Below, piece after piece: positions 44,765 to 52,836 of a stretch of DNA of 64,000 bases. Source of the stretch: Hyphococcus sp. (GTDB lineage Bacteria > Pseudomonadota > Alphaproteobacteria > Caulobacterales > Parvularculaceae); NCBI GenBank assembly GCA_028289605.1, contig JANQON010000009.1, forward strand, positions 620,001 through 684,000, read 5' to 3'. Both the position numbers and the translations under genes were made by a program. The notes below the pieces were generated by a model. The model was not told where the DNA came from, searched no databases, and saw nothing but the letters and a program-made list of their open reading frames with translations. Numbering within the stretch: position 1 is the first letter of the stretch; each line of letters opens with the position of its first letter.

Positions 44765-47215
44765 TTAGTCCTCTATCGCGTAGGCAATGACGTAACCGCC
44801 CTTTCCGTCTTTCGCGCTTTTGGAATCTGTGTAGGTGCCGGTCGCCGGATCTCTCGGATATCGCCAGCTCGGGTTCGGTACAGTGACGATAAGATATTGC
44901 TTGCCGGTGTCTTCTGAAACGTATGTCATCGGCGTCGCCTGACCGTTGCCCGGTAAGTCAGCGGACCATTTGACCTCTCCGGTGCGCACGTCAAACGCGC
45001 GCACGGTGGCGTCCATTGCGGAACTCATGAACGTCAAGCCGCCGCGCGTGGTGACTGTGCCGGCCCGCACCGCCGTTCCCACCTGAAACGGCAACCCGGA
45101 GCGCCAGCCAAAGGGACCGGAGTCTTTCATGCTGCCAAGGGGGCGGCTCCACAAGAGTTCCTTTGTGTTGAGATCGATAACAGCGATACGCGACCACGGC
45201 GGCTCAAAACACGGGACCTGCGTCCCGAGCCGCGACATGAATGGCAAGGTCAGCCCGTAATAGCGAATACGGACGTGATCATACGGATCGTTGGGATCGG
45301 GATCGCGCGCTTCCGGCATCGGCGCGTCCGGATTCATGCGCACCGCCGGGTGGTCCGGGCCCAACAGCAGCGCAGCGCGCGGACCGGCTTCGGCGACCTG
45401 TTCCGGGGTCACCAGCAATACGCGGTTCGCCAGCATCATCGGCGCCGCCACGAGAAGGCCGTTGTCAGCGTCGACGGAAACGCTGCCCCAGTTAAATCCG
45501 CCGAAATTGTTCGGGAACTGGAGACTTCCCTTCGGAGAAGGCGGTGTAAAAAGTCCTTCGTAGCGCATGAGCTTGTATTCCACGCGGCACAGCAGCTGAT
45601 CGAGCGGCGTCAGGCCCCACATGTCTTTTTCGTAGCGGTAGGGATGAAAACTCGGCAGCGGCGAATGCGGCTGGGTGGGCGAAACATAATCGCCAATCGC
45701 CGGCTCCTGCGGCGCGGGTCGCTCTTCAATGGGATGCACCGGAGATCCATCGCGCCGATCAAGCAAAAAGATGCTGCCCATTTTTGTCGGTACAGCGACC
45801 GACGGCACGCGTTCGCCGTCGCGGTCCACATCGACAAGAACCGGCTGCGCCGGCAGGTCATAGTCCCAGATATCATGATGGACCGTCTGGTAACTCCAAC
45901 GCGGCTCGCCCGTCGCCCCGTCCAGCGCGACAATGGCGGAAGACCAACTATCGTCGAAGGCGCGGCGTTCTCCGCCATAGTAATCCGGGGACGCATTGCC
46001 CGTCGGCGCATAGATCAAATCAAGCGCAGGATCATAGCTCATCACCGTCCAGACATTGGGCGTGCCGCGGGTGTATTCCTCCCCTTCCCGCGGTTCGCCG
46101 TAATATCCGGGATTGCCGAGATCCCACGCCCAAACGAACGCGCCGCTCAAGGCGTCGAACGCGCGCACGACGCCCGAGGGCAGGCCCAGGTCCTGGCTGT
46201 CGTTGACCAGACCGCCCACGACCAGCACGTCGTCGGCAACGAGCGGCGGAGACGTCACGTAGTAATCTGCAGGCGCATGAGGACCGAGCCCCTTGCGCAA
46301 GTCGACGGCGCCGTCCACGCCAAAACTCCGGCACGGCGCGCCGGTCATTGCATCCACTGCGAGCATGCGCGCATCGATGGTCGCGGTGACGATGCGGCGT
46401 TTGCACTCGCCGTCATAGGCGGCCGGCGCCTCAAAATAGCTGACGCCGCGACAAGTGCGGGCGTACTGATGCGTCGCTGCCGGTTCAGCTTCTGGATCGT
46501 AGCGCCAGACTTCTTCGCCCGTGTCGTCATCTATGGCGATCAGAATGTTTTTCGCGGCGCAGAGATAAACGAGACCGTTCACCTGCAGCGGGGTCATTTT
46601 GAAATCGTCTTCAACGCCAGTGCGATAACGCCAAACTTCGTTTAAGCCATTGACGGTCTCCGTATTGATTTGATCGATCGCTGCAAAGCGTGTTCCGCCT
46701 TCGGTTTTGCCGTAGTGACGCCAGTCGCCTGCTTGCACTGTCGCCGAGACGGCGCGCTCTGTGCCTGATCCGTTGCGCGTATAGCCTTGCATTGACGCGA
46801 CGACGAGCGCGGCGATGCCAGCGATAACGGGAACGCCAATCCAAAGACGCGCCGAAGACGGTGAAAGCGCTGAATTGTTCCTTAGGGTTGCTTGATACCA
46901 CGGCGTAAAAAACCAAAGCCCGACCCCTATCCAGGCTGCGAGCCGAGGCAACAGCGCCAAGAAATCGAGTCCTGACTCAAACAACGCCCAGGCGACGGAA
47001 ACCCCGACGATGCCGCCATAGATGCGGGGCGCATGCTTGCTGCGGCGTATCATGGCAATGGCGACGGCAAATGTGGCGAGGCCCGCGAGGACGTAATAGA
47101 GGCTGCCGCCAAGATAACCGAGAAAGCCGCCCAGCAGCGTCAGGTAGAGCGCGACAATGAGCAAAAAGAGGACGTAGACCCAATGGGCGATGCGAATGAT
47201 CATCTTGTTCTTCAC
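44765..47215 (-). CDS. Membrane-bound PQQ-dependent dehydrogenase (glucose/quinate type)
   Basis: This 816-residue quinoprotein has five N-terminal transmembrane helices (about residues 8-140), followed by an eight-bladed propeller starting near residue 160 (WRHYGKTEGGTRFAAIDQI). Repeats show AxDxxTGxxxW-type tryptophan-docking motifs, such as IALDGATGEPRWSYQ and AFDVRTGEVKWSADL. The type resembles membrane glucose and quinate/shikimate dehydrogenases, which oxidise substrate in the periplasm and pass electrons to ubiquinone. Calcium and PQQ must come from elsewhere. It lies between the SDR and hydrolase genes of a catabolic operon, so the substrate may be a non-sugar alcohol. Confidence 0.93.
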   Translation of the reverse strand: MKNKMIIRIAHWVYVLFLLIVALYLTLLGGFLGYLGGSLYYVLAGLATFAVAIAMIRRSKHAPRIYGGIVGVSVAWALFESGLDFLALLPRLAAWIGVGLWFFTPWYQATLRNNSALSPSSARLWIGVPVIAGIAALVVASMQGYTRNGSGTERAVSATVQAGDWRHYGKTEGGTRFAAIDQINTETVNGLNEVWRYRTGVEDDFKMTPLQVNGLVYLCAAKNILIAIDDDTGEEVWRYDPEAEPAATHQYARTCRGVSYFEAPAAYDGECKRRIVTATIDARMLAVDAMTGAPCRSFGVDGAVDLRKGLGPHAPADYYVTSPPLVADDVLVVGGLVNDSQDLGLPSGVVRAFDALSGAFVWAWDLGNPGYYGEPREGEEYTRGTPNVWTVMSYDPALDLIYAPTGNASPDYYGGERRAFDDSWSSAIVALDGATGEPRWSYQTVHHDIWDYDLPAQPVLVDVDRDGERVPSVAVPTKMGSIFLLDRRDGSPVHPIEERPAPQEPAIGDYVSPTQPHSPLPSFHPYRYEKDMWGLTPLDQLLCRVEYKLMRYEGLFTPPSPKGSLQFPNNFGGFNWGSVSVDADNGLLVAAPMMLANRVLLVTPEQVAEAGPRAALLLGPDHPAVRMNPDAPMPEARDPDPNDPYDHVRIRYYGLTLPFMSRLGTQVPCFEPPWSRIAVIDLNTKELLWSRPLGSMKDSGPFGWRSGLPFQVGTAVRAGTVTTRGGLTFMSSAMDATVRAFDVRTGEVKWSADLPGNGQATPMTYVSEDTGKQYLIVTVPNPSWRYPRDPATGTYTDSKSAKDGKGGYVIAYAIED

Positions 47216-47283
47216 CCCGCGTTTCCCGCCGCTTCCCTAATCGCAACCGCTGTGTTTTATCGTCGCTTCGGCCGCTTCGTCTG

Positions 47284-48042
47284 TCACATCGGATGAATTG
47301 TGTGTCCGCCATCCATGATGATGCTTTGTCCGGTCATAAAGTCGCTGTGCGGCGACGCCAGAAAGACGGCGATCCCTTCCATGTCCTCCAGGACGCCAAT
47401 GCGGCCGATCACCGAACGGCGCCGGGCTGCGTCTTGAAACGCCTGACTGGCCTGAAGCGACATCTCCGTCTCAATAAAGCCCGGCAGGATCGCATTCGCT
47501 CGAATGCCCGCCTGGCCGAGTTCAACGGCGAGCGCCTGAACCAATCCGCGCACTGCTGCTTTTGTCGTGGAATAGCCCGCCGCGCCGCCAGTGCCGACAA
47601 GCGCCGCAACAGACGACGTAACGACCAGCTTGCCGCCCGCTTTACGCTGCAGCAGATGCTCGGTCACCGGCGCAAAGGTTTGCACCACGCTCATTAGATT
47701 TAGATCGATTGCGCCGAGCCATTCTTCGCGGCTTGTCAGATGCGACATGCCGCGGAACCCGCCGCCGCCGGCGTTGGCGAAACAGGAATCCACCTTGCCG
47801 AACCGCTTGATGGTATCGGCGAACGCTTCGGCGATCTGCGTTTCATCGGTAACGTCGCAAACAAACGCTTCGACCTCGCCGCCAAGATCGCGTAGCTCAG
47901 ATACAGCCGCAGCGTTCTTTTCGTTATTGCGCCCCCACACTGCGACTTTGGCGCCGCATTTAACGAGGCCCTTACCGAACGCTAAACCAAGCCCGCCATT
48001 ACCGCCGGTGATCATTGCAACGTGATCGGATAAATCAAACAT
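47284..48042 (-). CDS. Short-chain dehydrogenase/reductase
   Basis: This 252-residue SDR has the Rossmann motif TGGNGGLGLAFG (here preceded by HVAMI), the ANAGGGG stretch, the catalytic serine region VTSSVAALVG (Ser143/144) and Tyr157-x3-Lys161 (YSTTK), ending with GQSIIMDGGHTIHPM. It oxidises or reduces an alcohol/ketone with NAD(P). It begins eight bases after the VOC gene and is probably the second gene of the operon, with the PQQ dehydrogenase gene 68 bases downstream. Confidence 0.93.
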   Translation of the reverse strand: MFDLSDHVAMITGGNGGLGLAFGKGLVKCGAKVAVWGRNNEKNAAAVSELRDLGGEVEAFVCDVTDETQIAEAFADTIKRFGKVDSCFANAGGGGFRGMSHLTSREEWLGAIDLNLMSVVQTFAPVTEHLLQRKAGGKLVVTSSVAALVGTGGAAGYSTTKAAVRGLVQALAVELGQAGIRANAILPGFIETEMSLQASQAFQDAARRRSVIGRIGVLEDMEGIAVFLASPHSDFMTGQSIIMDGGHTIHPM

Positions 48043-48050
48043 GTCGGCTC

Positions 48051-49100
48051 CTAGATACCGTTGTCTTCGAAATTCTGTGCGGAAACGGCTGCATTCGCCG
48101 GCGCAACCTGAAAGCCCAAGAGGTTGCCGTCAGGATCGCGCCCAAAAAACATCTCTCCGCCGTCCATCGCTTCGGCGTCACTCACAATGACGCCGCCCGC
48201 CTCGGTCAGTTTCTCTCGCGCCGCATTGAGGTCGGTTACGTCAAATACAATCATGTTGTATCCCGGCGCATCGATCGGCCGCGGAGAAGACGGCGTTTCA
48301 GTCGGATGGCTGACATAGTGGCCGATCTCGAATTCAACATTGCGTATCTGAAACCAGGACATCTTAATTTTCGAATTTGGGAGGCCGGAGACCTTGTCGA
48401 GGTTCTCGCCGGAAATACCGCCCAGTCGGCCGATGCGCCTGGGGTTCGGATCTTCGAACAAAACCGAATAGAAACTTGTGATGCGATCAATATCCGGAGT
48501 GGCGATTGCTACGTGCCGAATGCGATAGTCATTCTTCGGCGGCGTATCGAGATCGAGTTTTTCGATGTCGACATGTTCAACCTCAAACAACGTTCCATCG
48601 ATATCGCGCGCATAGGCGTACTCAACCGGGTTACGCGGATTTAGCTGCACCATCTCCGGTGCGCCAACGGTCGTTCCGCCTGCTTCCAAAAAACGCTCAT
48701 AGGCTCTGGTCGTTTTCACAACCTGATAACAAACGTGAGAAAACCCGGGTCCTTGCACGTCTACGCGGGACGTCGCCGTCGCCTTCTCCGACGGAGCCGC
48801 GAATTGCATGAACCGAACTTGCGCATTGGCGCTTCTATAGAGGCGCGCGTCAATTGTGACGCCGCTGCGTCCTGCAATCGCATCAAGCGCCGGGCTGTTT
48901 TCAAGCGTGCGCTCATCGACAAGCGTCAAATCCGTTGCGCTCGTGTAAAAATCCGCCGCGGCGTCGAGGTCGCGCACGGTTAGACCGACATAATTGACGC
49001 CTCGGATGACGGTTTCCGTTCGCTCCGGAGACGGAGATTTCGGCCCGCCGCAAGCGGCGATCAGCAAGACCGCCAAAACCCAACTCGTCGCTCTGACCAT
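48051..49100 (-). CDS. Lipoprotein with two VOC (glyoxalase/dioxygenase-fold) domains
   Basis: This 349-residue protein has two vicinal-oxygen-chelate domains (about residues 30-165 and 190-330), typical of extradiol dioxygenases or glyoxalase-type lyases. It is unusual in opening with a lipoprotein signal (SWVLAVLLIAACGG). ATG 49100 is chosen because GGAGG lies nine bases before it; the open frame extends to 49193. Conserved His/Glu candidates lie in SHVCYQVV, RHVAIATPD and FFGRDPDGN. It is the first gene of the minus-strand operon and diverges from a TonB receptor. Confidence 0.85.
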   Translation of the reverse strand: MVRATSWVLAVLLIAACGGPKSPSPERTETVIRGVNYVGLTVRDLDAAADFYTSATDLTLVDERTLENSPALDAIAGRSGVTIDARLYRSANAQVRFMQFAAPSEKATATSRVDVQGPGFSHVCYQVVKTTRAYERFLEAGGTTVGAPEMVQLNPRNPVEYAYARDIDGTLFEVEHVDIEKLDLDTPPKNDYRIRHVAIATPDIDRITSFYSVLFEDPNPRRIGRLGGISGENLDKVSGLPNSKIKMSWFQIRNVEFEIGHYVSHPTETPSSPRPIDAPGYNMIVFDVTDLNAAREKLTEAGGVIVSDAEAMDGGEMFFGRDPDGNLLGFQVAPANAAVSAQNFEDNGI

Positions 49101-49194
49101 TGTTCGTATCCTCCCGTCCAGGCGGCGCGCGCAGGTTTCGCCAGATTGCGGCGGTCGGCGCTCCTGAGGCTTATTTGGTGGCAAATCTATCACA

Positions 49195-49216
49195 TAATTG
49201 AATATATCGTCAATTA
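49195..49216. promoter_or_regulatory. Imperfect palindromic operator in the TonB receptor/VOC promoter
   Basis: The 22-base site has perfect 7-base arms TAATTGA and TCAATTA around an AT-rich core; nine of eleven base pairs match. Its right half GTCAATTAA recurs at 49271-49279. It is probably the binding site of the TetR-type repressor at 51969-52598. Confidence 0.65.
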
Positions 49217-49262
49217 AATGCGTTTTCTGTTGCCATACGCAGCCCTTATGATAGTCTTATTG

Positions 49263-49279
49263 GACATAATGTCAATTAA
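49263..49279. promoter_or_regulatory. Second operator half-site repeat before the TonB receptor gene
   Basis: GACATAATGTC (49263-49273) is an 11-base palindrome with a central A, and it runs into GTCAATTAA (49271-49279), an exact copy of the right half of the site at 49209-49217. The copies are 62 bp apart. It lies 36 bases before the receptor ATG. Confidence 0.55.
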
Positions 49280-49314
49280 GGGCCGCTCACAAACTGGCCC
49301 GCGGGAGGACAAAA

Positions 49315-51870
49315 ATGGGAACGGGCCGGGACTGCAAACCCCTATCGAGTCTAGTAGCTGCGCTGAAAGGCGGCGTCAGCCTTGCCATCCTGTCGGCTGC
49401 TGCGACGCCGGCGATCGCTCAAGACGACGGCGCCGCCGCCAGTCGGGACACCATCGTCGTGACGGCGACAAAGCGCGAGCAAACGCTTCAAGAAACGCCA
49501 GTGGCTGTCACCGTCGTCAGCAGCGACACGCTCCTGAAAGCCGAAATACAGGACATTCTGGATCTGCAATCGGTTGTGCCGTCGCTGTCCGTCGGCCAGG
49601 GAACCTCCACAATTGCAACCGCATTTTCTATTCGCGGCTTTGGCAGCGCATCAAACAATGCGGGCATCGAACCTTCCGTCGGCGTCTTTGTCGACGGCGT
49701 TTACCGCTCGCGGCCGTCAGCGATCCTAGCCGACCTTTTGAATGTGCAACGCGTGGAAGTCCTGCGCGGCCCCCAGTCCACCCTGTTTGGCAAGAACGCA
49801 TCAGTCGGCGTCATCTCGTTCGTAACTCAAGCGCCTGAATTCGAATTTGGCGGTTCCGCGTCGTTGACTTACGGGAACTTCGACACGGTTCGCGTTGTCG
49901 GCAACGTTACGGGTCCGTTAAGCGATTCGCTCGCCTTCCGGTTAGCCGCCAACTACAACCGCAGCGACGGTTACGCTAAAAATCTGCAAACCGACAACAA
50001 CGTCAATAACCGAAATCGCTGGGGCGTTCAGGGTCAGTTGTTGTACCAGCCCTCCGATGATTTCAGTGTGCGTATTATCGGTGACTATGACGAAATTGAC
50101 GAAATCTGCTGCTATCAGTCGAATATCGTCGCCGGCGCCGCAACGCTTCTTCTGGTAGATGCGTTAGGCGATATCGTTATCGAGGACCCGTTTTCTTACG
50201 AATACTTCGCCAATTTTGACCCGACCAACGAACTCCAGAACGGCGGAGTCTCCGCCCACATCAATAAGGGACTTGGTTTTGCCGACATCACATCAATAAC
50301 CGCCTACAGGAAAGGCGAAAACTCGACCCTGTTCGACATCGACCAGTCTTCGGCGGATATCCTGAACAGCTTTAATGACGGCGAAAGCGAGACCTTTACT
50401 CAGGAAATTCGTCTCACCTCGAACGATCCGGACGCCGTCGTCGACTGGCTGCTTGGCGCCTATTACTTCAACGAGTCGATCGACTTTCCCGGCGGACTTG
50501 AGTTCGGGGCCGACGCCAGAGCGTTCTTCGACGGCTCATCGGGCGGTGCGTTCACGACTGCGGAAGCTTTGGTCGGCGCCCCGGCCGGTTCGTTTCGGGC
50601 GGACGGCACGGGTGTCACGGAATTTCGCGGGCAAGACAACACCTCATTTTCAATCTTCGGCTCCGCCGACTGGCATATCACGGACCGACTGACTGCGACG
50701 GTCGGGCTTAGCTACATCTATGACGAAAAGGACGCCTTTGTTTCCCAAGTGAATACGGATGCGGCCTCGCAAATCGACTTGGTGGCGCTCGGCTTCGGCG
50801 TCGCGCTCGCCGGCTTCGGCGTAGACGCGACTGACCCTGCGGCCGTCGCCGCTTTTGCCGCAGCGAACCCCGCAGTATTCGCCGCCGTCCAGGCGGGCGC
50901 GCAGGACCCGGCGTCAAACCCGTTTCTTGGTTTTGCACCGTTCCAGGCGCTGCCGCAAACGCTTGCTATCCCCAATGCGGTGGAAGACGGTCGGTCCGAG
51001 GACGACAAACTGACGTATAGTTTCCGGCTGGCCTACGACATCACAGACAACATCAATGTGTATGGGTCCTACGCCACCGGTTACAAGGCGACGTCCTGGA
51101 ACCTGTCGCGCGACTCCCGTCCGACGCCTGACGACTTCATCCCGGGCTCCCCTGTGATAGACCCGCCGGCGTCTCCTATTCGCGACGCGGGACTGGCGAT
51201 TCCCAACTTGCGAACCGGCACCCGTTTCGCTGGACCGGAAGAGTCAGAGGTGTTCGAAATCGGCGTAAAGATGGCGTTTGAAAATCTGTCGGTGAACATC
51301 GCTCTCTTTGATCAAAACGTTCAAGATTTTCAGACAAATGTTCTTGTGGGCCAATCAGGGCGCGTCTTGGCTAATGCCGACAAGCAATCGACGAAAGGCG
51401 CGGAAATCGAAACGGTTTGGTCTCCTCTTGACGGCCTCGCCCTTTCCTTCGCCGGCACGTTCCTGGATGCTGAGTATGATAGCTTCCCAGATTCAGCGTT
51501 CGGCGACCTTACCGGCGAGCGCCCGGCGGGAATCTCCAAAATCTCGACGTCAACGGGCGCGGAGTACAGTTTCAACATCGGCGCTCTCGACTCATTCCTT
51601 CGCGCGGACTGGCAATATTCAAGCCCGGCTGCGTATACCGACAATGCAGCCCTTCAAGACTTTATTGGATTTGAACGAGAGTTTCATCTGGTCAATGCAT
51701 CGGCCGGATTCACCACCGAAAACGGCTTCAGCGTCAGTGTATGGGGACGGAACATACTTGACGAAGAGTTTCATACGAGCGTTTTCACACCGTTGCTTGA
51801 AAGCACGTCGCTGTCCGGCTTTCAGAACCAACCGGCGACGTACGGCGTAACGGTTCGAAAGCTCTTCTAG
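49315..51870 (+). CDS. TonB-dependent receptor
   Basis: This 851-residue outer-membrane receptor has a signal peptide ending about residue 37 (AATPAIAQ). A probable TonB box is DTIVVTATKREQ. The plug domain is at about residues 55-170 (FSIRGFGSASNN and QRVEVLRGPQSTLFGKNASVGVISFVT), and a C-terminal barrel ends in Phe (TVRKLF). ATG 49315 is preceded by GGGAGG. It takes up a scarce or bulky ligand with energy from TonB. The divergent catabolic operon and downstream TetR gene suggest substrate-specific control. A terminator follows at 51903-51938. Confidence 0.95.
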   Translation: MGTGRDCKPLSSLVAALKGGVSLAILSAAATPAIAQDDGAAASRDTIVVTATKREQTLQETPVAVTVVSSDTLLKAEIQDILDLQSVVPSLSVGQGTSTIATAFSIRGFGSASNNAGIEPSVGVFVDGVYRSRPSAILADLLNVQRVEVLRGPQSTLFGKNASVGVISFVTQAPEFEFGGSASLTYGNFDTVRVVGNVTGPLSDSLAFRLAANYNRSDGYAKNLQTDNNVNNRNRWGVQGQLLYQPSDDFSVRIIGDYDEIDEICCYQSNIVAGAATLLLVDALGDIVIEDPFSYEYFANFDPTNELQNGGVSAHINKGLGFADITSITAYRKGENSTLFDIDQSSADILNSFNDGESETFTQEIRLTSNDPDAVVDWLLGAYYFNESIDFPGGLEFGADARAFFDGSSGGAFTTAEALVGAPAGSFRADGTGVTEFRGQDNTSFSIFGSADWHITDRLTATVGLSYIYDEKDAFVSQVNTDAASQIDLVALGFGVALAGFGVDATDPAAVAAFAAANPAVFAAVQAGAQDPASNPFLGFAPFQALPQTLAIPNAVEDGRSEDDKLTYSFRLAYDITDNINVYGSYATGYKATSWNLSRDSRPTPDDFIPGSPVIDPPASPIRDAGLAIPNLRTGTRFAGPEESEVFEIGVKMAFENLSVNIALFDQNVQDFQTNVLVGQSGRVLANADKQSTKGAEIETVWSPLDGLALSFAGTFLDAEYDSFPDSAFGDLTGERPAGISKISTSTGAEYSFNIGALDSFLRADWQYSSPAAYTDNAALQDFIGFEREFHLVNASAGFTTENGFSVSVWGRNILDEEFHTSVFTPLLESTSLSGFQNQPATYGVTVRKLF

Positions 51871-51902
51871 TCGAATACCAAACTTCCTCCCTGCATTTGC
51901 TT

Positions 51903-51938
51903 GACAGCCCGGCGCCAAAGCGCCTGGCTGTCTTTTTT
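51903..51938 (+). terminator. Intrinsic terminator after the TonB receptor gene
   Basis: GACAGCC pairs with GGCTGTC, then one mismatch, then GGCGC pairs with GCGCC around a CAAA loop, and TTTTTT follows. The stem is 12 pairs plus one mismatch. It lies 33 bases after the receptor stop, in front of the convergent TetR gene. Confidence 0.85.
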
Positions 51939-51968
51939 AATGCTAAGGACAGAGAGGCGCGTCGCAGT

Positions 51969-52598
51969 CTAGCGCTTCAGCTTTTGTTTGCGAGTTAGGA
52001 AGTCGGTGCGCACCATTGCAATTGACCCAATGATCATCGACACAGTCAGGTCTTCGAGGTCTTGAAGGTCCATTCTTGTGCGCAACAAATACTCGCCCGC
52101 TGACGCCGGAAGACCGAATGAAATGTCGGTGGCTGCGCGCGCCAATTCGATGGGCATGTTGAATTGCTTTGCAACGATCGGGGCGAGATAGTCGACCGAG
52201 GAATTGCGATCGTATTGTGTGGGATCTTGAGCTTCCGATACGCTTGGTTCGGCCTGCAGCCGCTCGATGATGAGACCGCGCCGATCGATATAATCCAGAT
52301 ACTCGTGGGTGACGCCCCGCACCAACTCTTCAAATGTCGTTGCCTTCTCGGCGGCCTTGAATTGCAGCAGCCTCAAAGCTCTGAGCTCTCGTTCCAGCAG
52401 CTCCTTCAACAGGTCGGTGAGACTGTCGAAATAGTTGTATACGAGCGATTTGCTGACGCCCGCTTTTTGACCGATTAACTCCATGGACAGGCCGGCAACG
52501 CCTTCGCGCGCGATGATGTCTGCAGTCTCGTCGAGGATCATCGACCGGCGGACTTCCGGGCTGTATCGTCTTCTCGGTTTGCTTTGTGCTTGCGCCAC
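51969..52598 (-). CDS. TetR-family transcriptional regulator
   Basis: This 209-residue regulator has an N-terminal TetR helix-turn-helix (about residues 15-60: RRSMILDETADIIAREGVAGLSMELIGQKAGVSKSLVYNYF) and a C-terminal ligand domain. It starts at GTG 52598. It is convergent with the TonB receptor gene and most likely binds the GTCAATTAA-containing sites in the divergent promoter upstream of that gene. The ligand is probably the compound handled by the adjacent operon, but that link is inferred. Confidence 0.92.
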   Translation of the reverse strand: MAQAQSKPRRRYSPEVRRSMILDETADIIAREGVAGLSMELIGQKAGVSKSLVYNYFDSLTDLLKELLERELRALRLLQFKAAEKATTFEELVRGVTHEYLDYIDRRGLIIERLQAEPSVSEAQDPTQYDRNSSVDYLAPIVAKQFNMPIELARAATDISFGLPASAGEYLLRTRMDLQDLEDLTVSMIIGSIAMVRTDFLTRKQKLKR

Positions 52599-52836
52599 GA
52601 TGCTGTTCCGGCTTGTCTTCGACTCGTCTCATTCAATAATAGCATCAAAGGATTAGCATGGTACAGGTATAACAAGCACTGACGCTGAGTCATTTGCAAC
52701 GCCCGAAGACTTCAGGTCCGGTTCCGCAAAACCCACCGTGGAAAGCCCGCAGCAAGACACTGCTATAAGTCGCCATACGGGAGATGGCCGAGCCTATCCA
52801 TCGTCGACGACATCTGGGTGAATCGCGTGCTTGCCT

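Noticed and set aside
45275..46645. A 456-codon open frame on the plus strand antisense to the PQQ dehydrogenase gene
   Set aside because: It is rich in Arg and His with no domain, lies wholly opposite a clear PQQ dehydrogenase, and is typical of antisense frames in GC-rich DNA.
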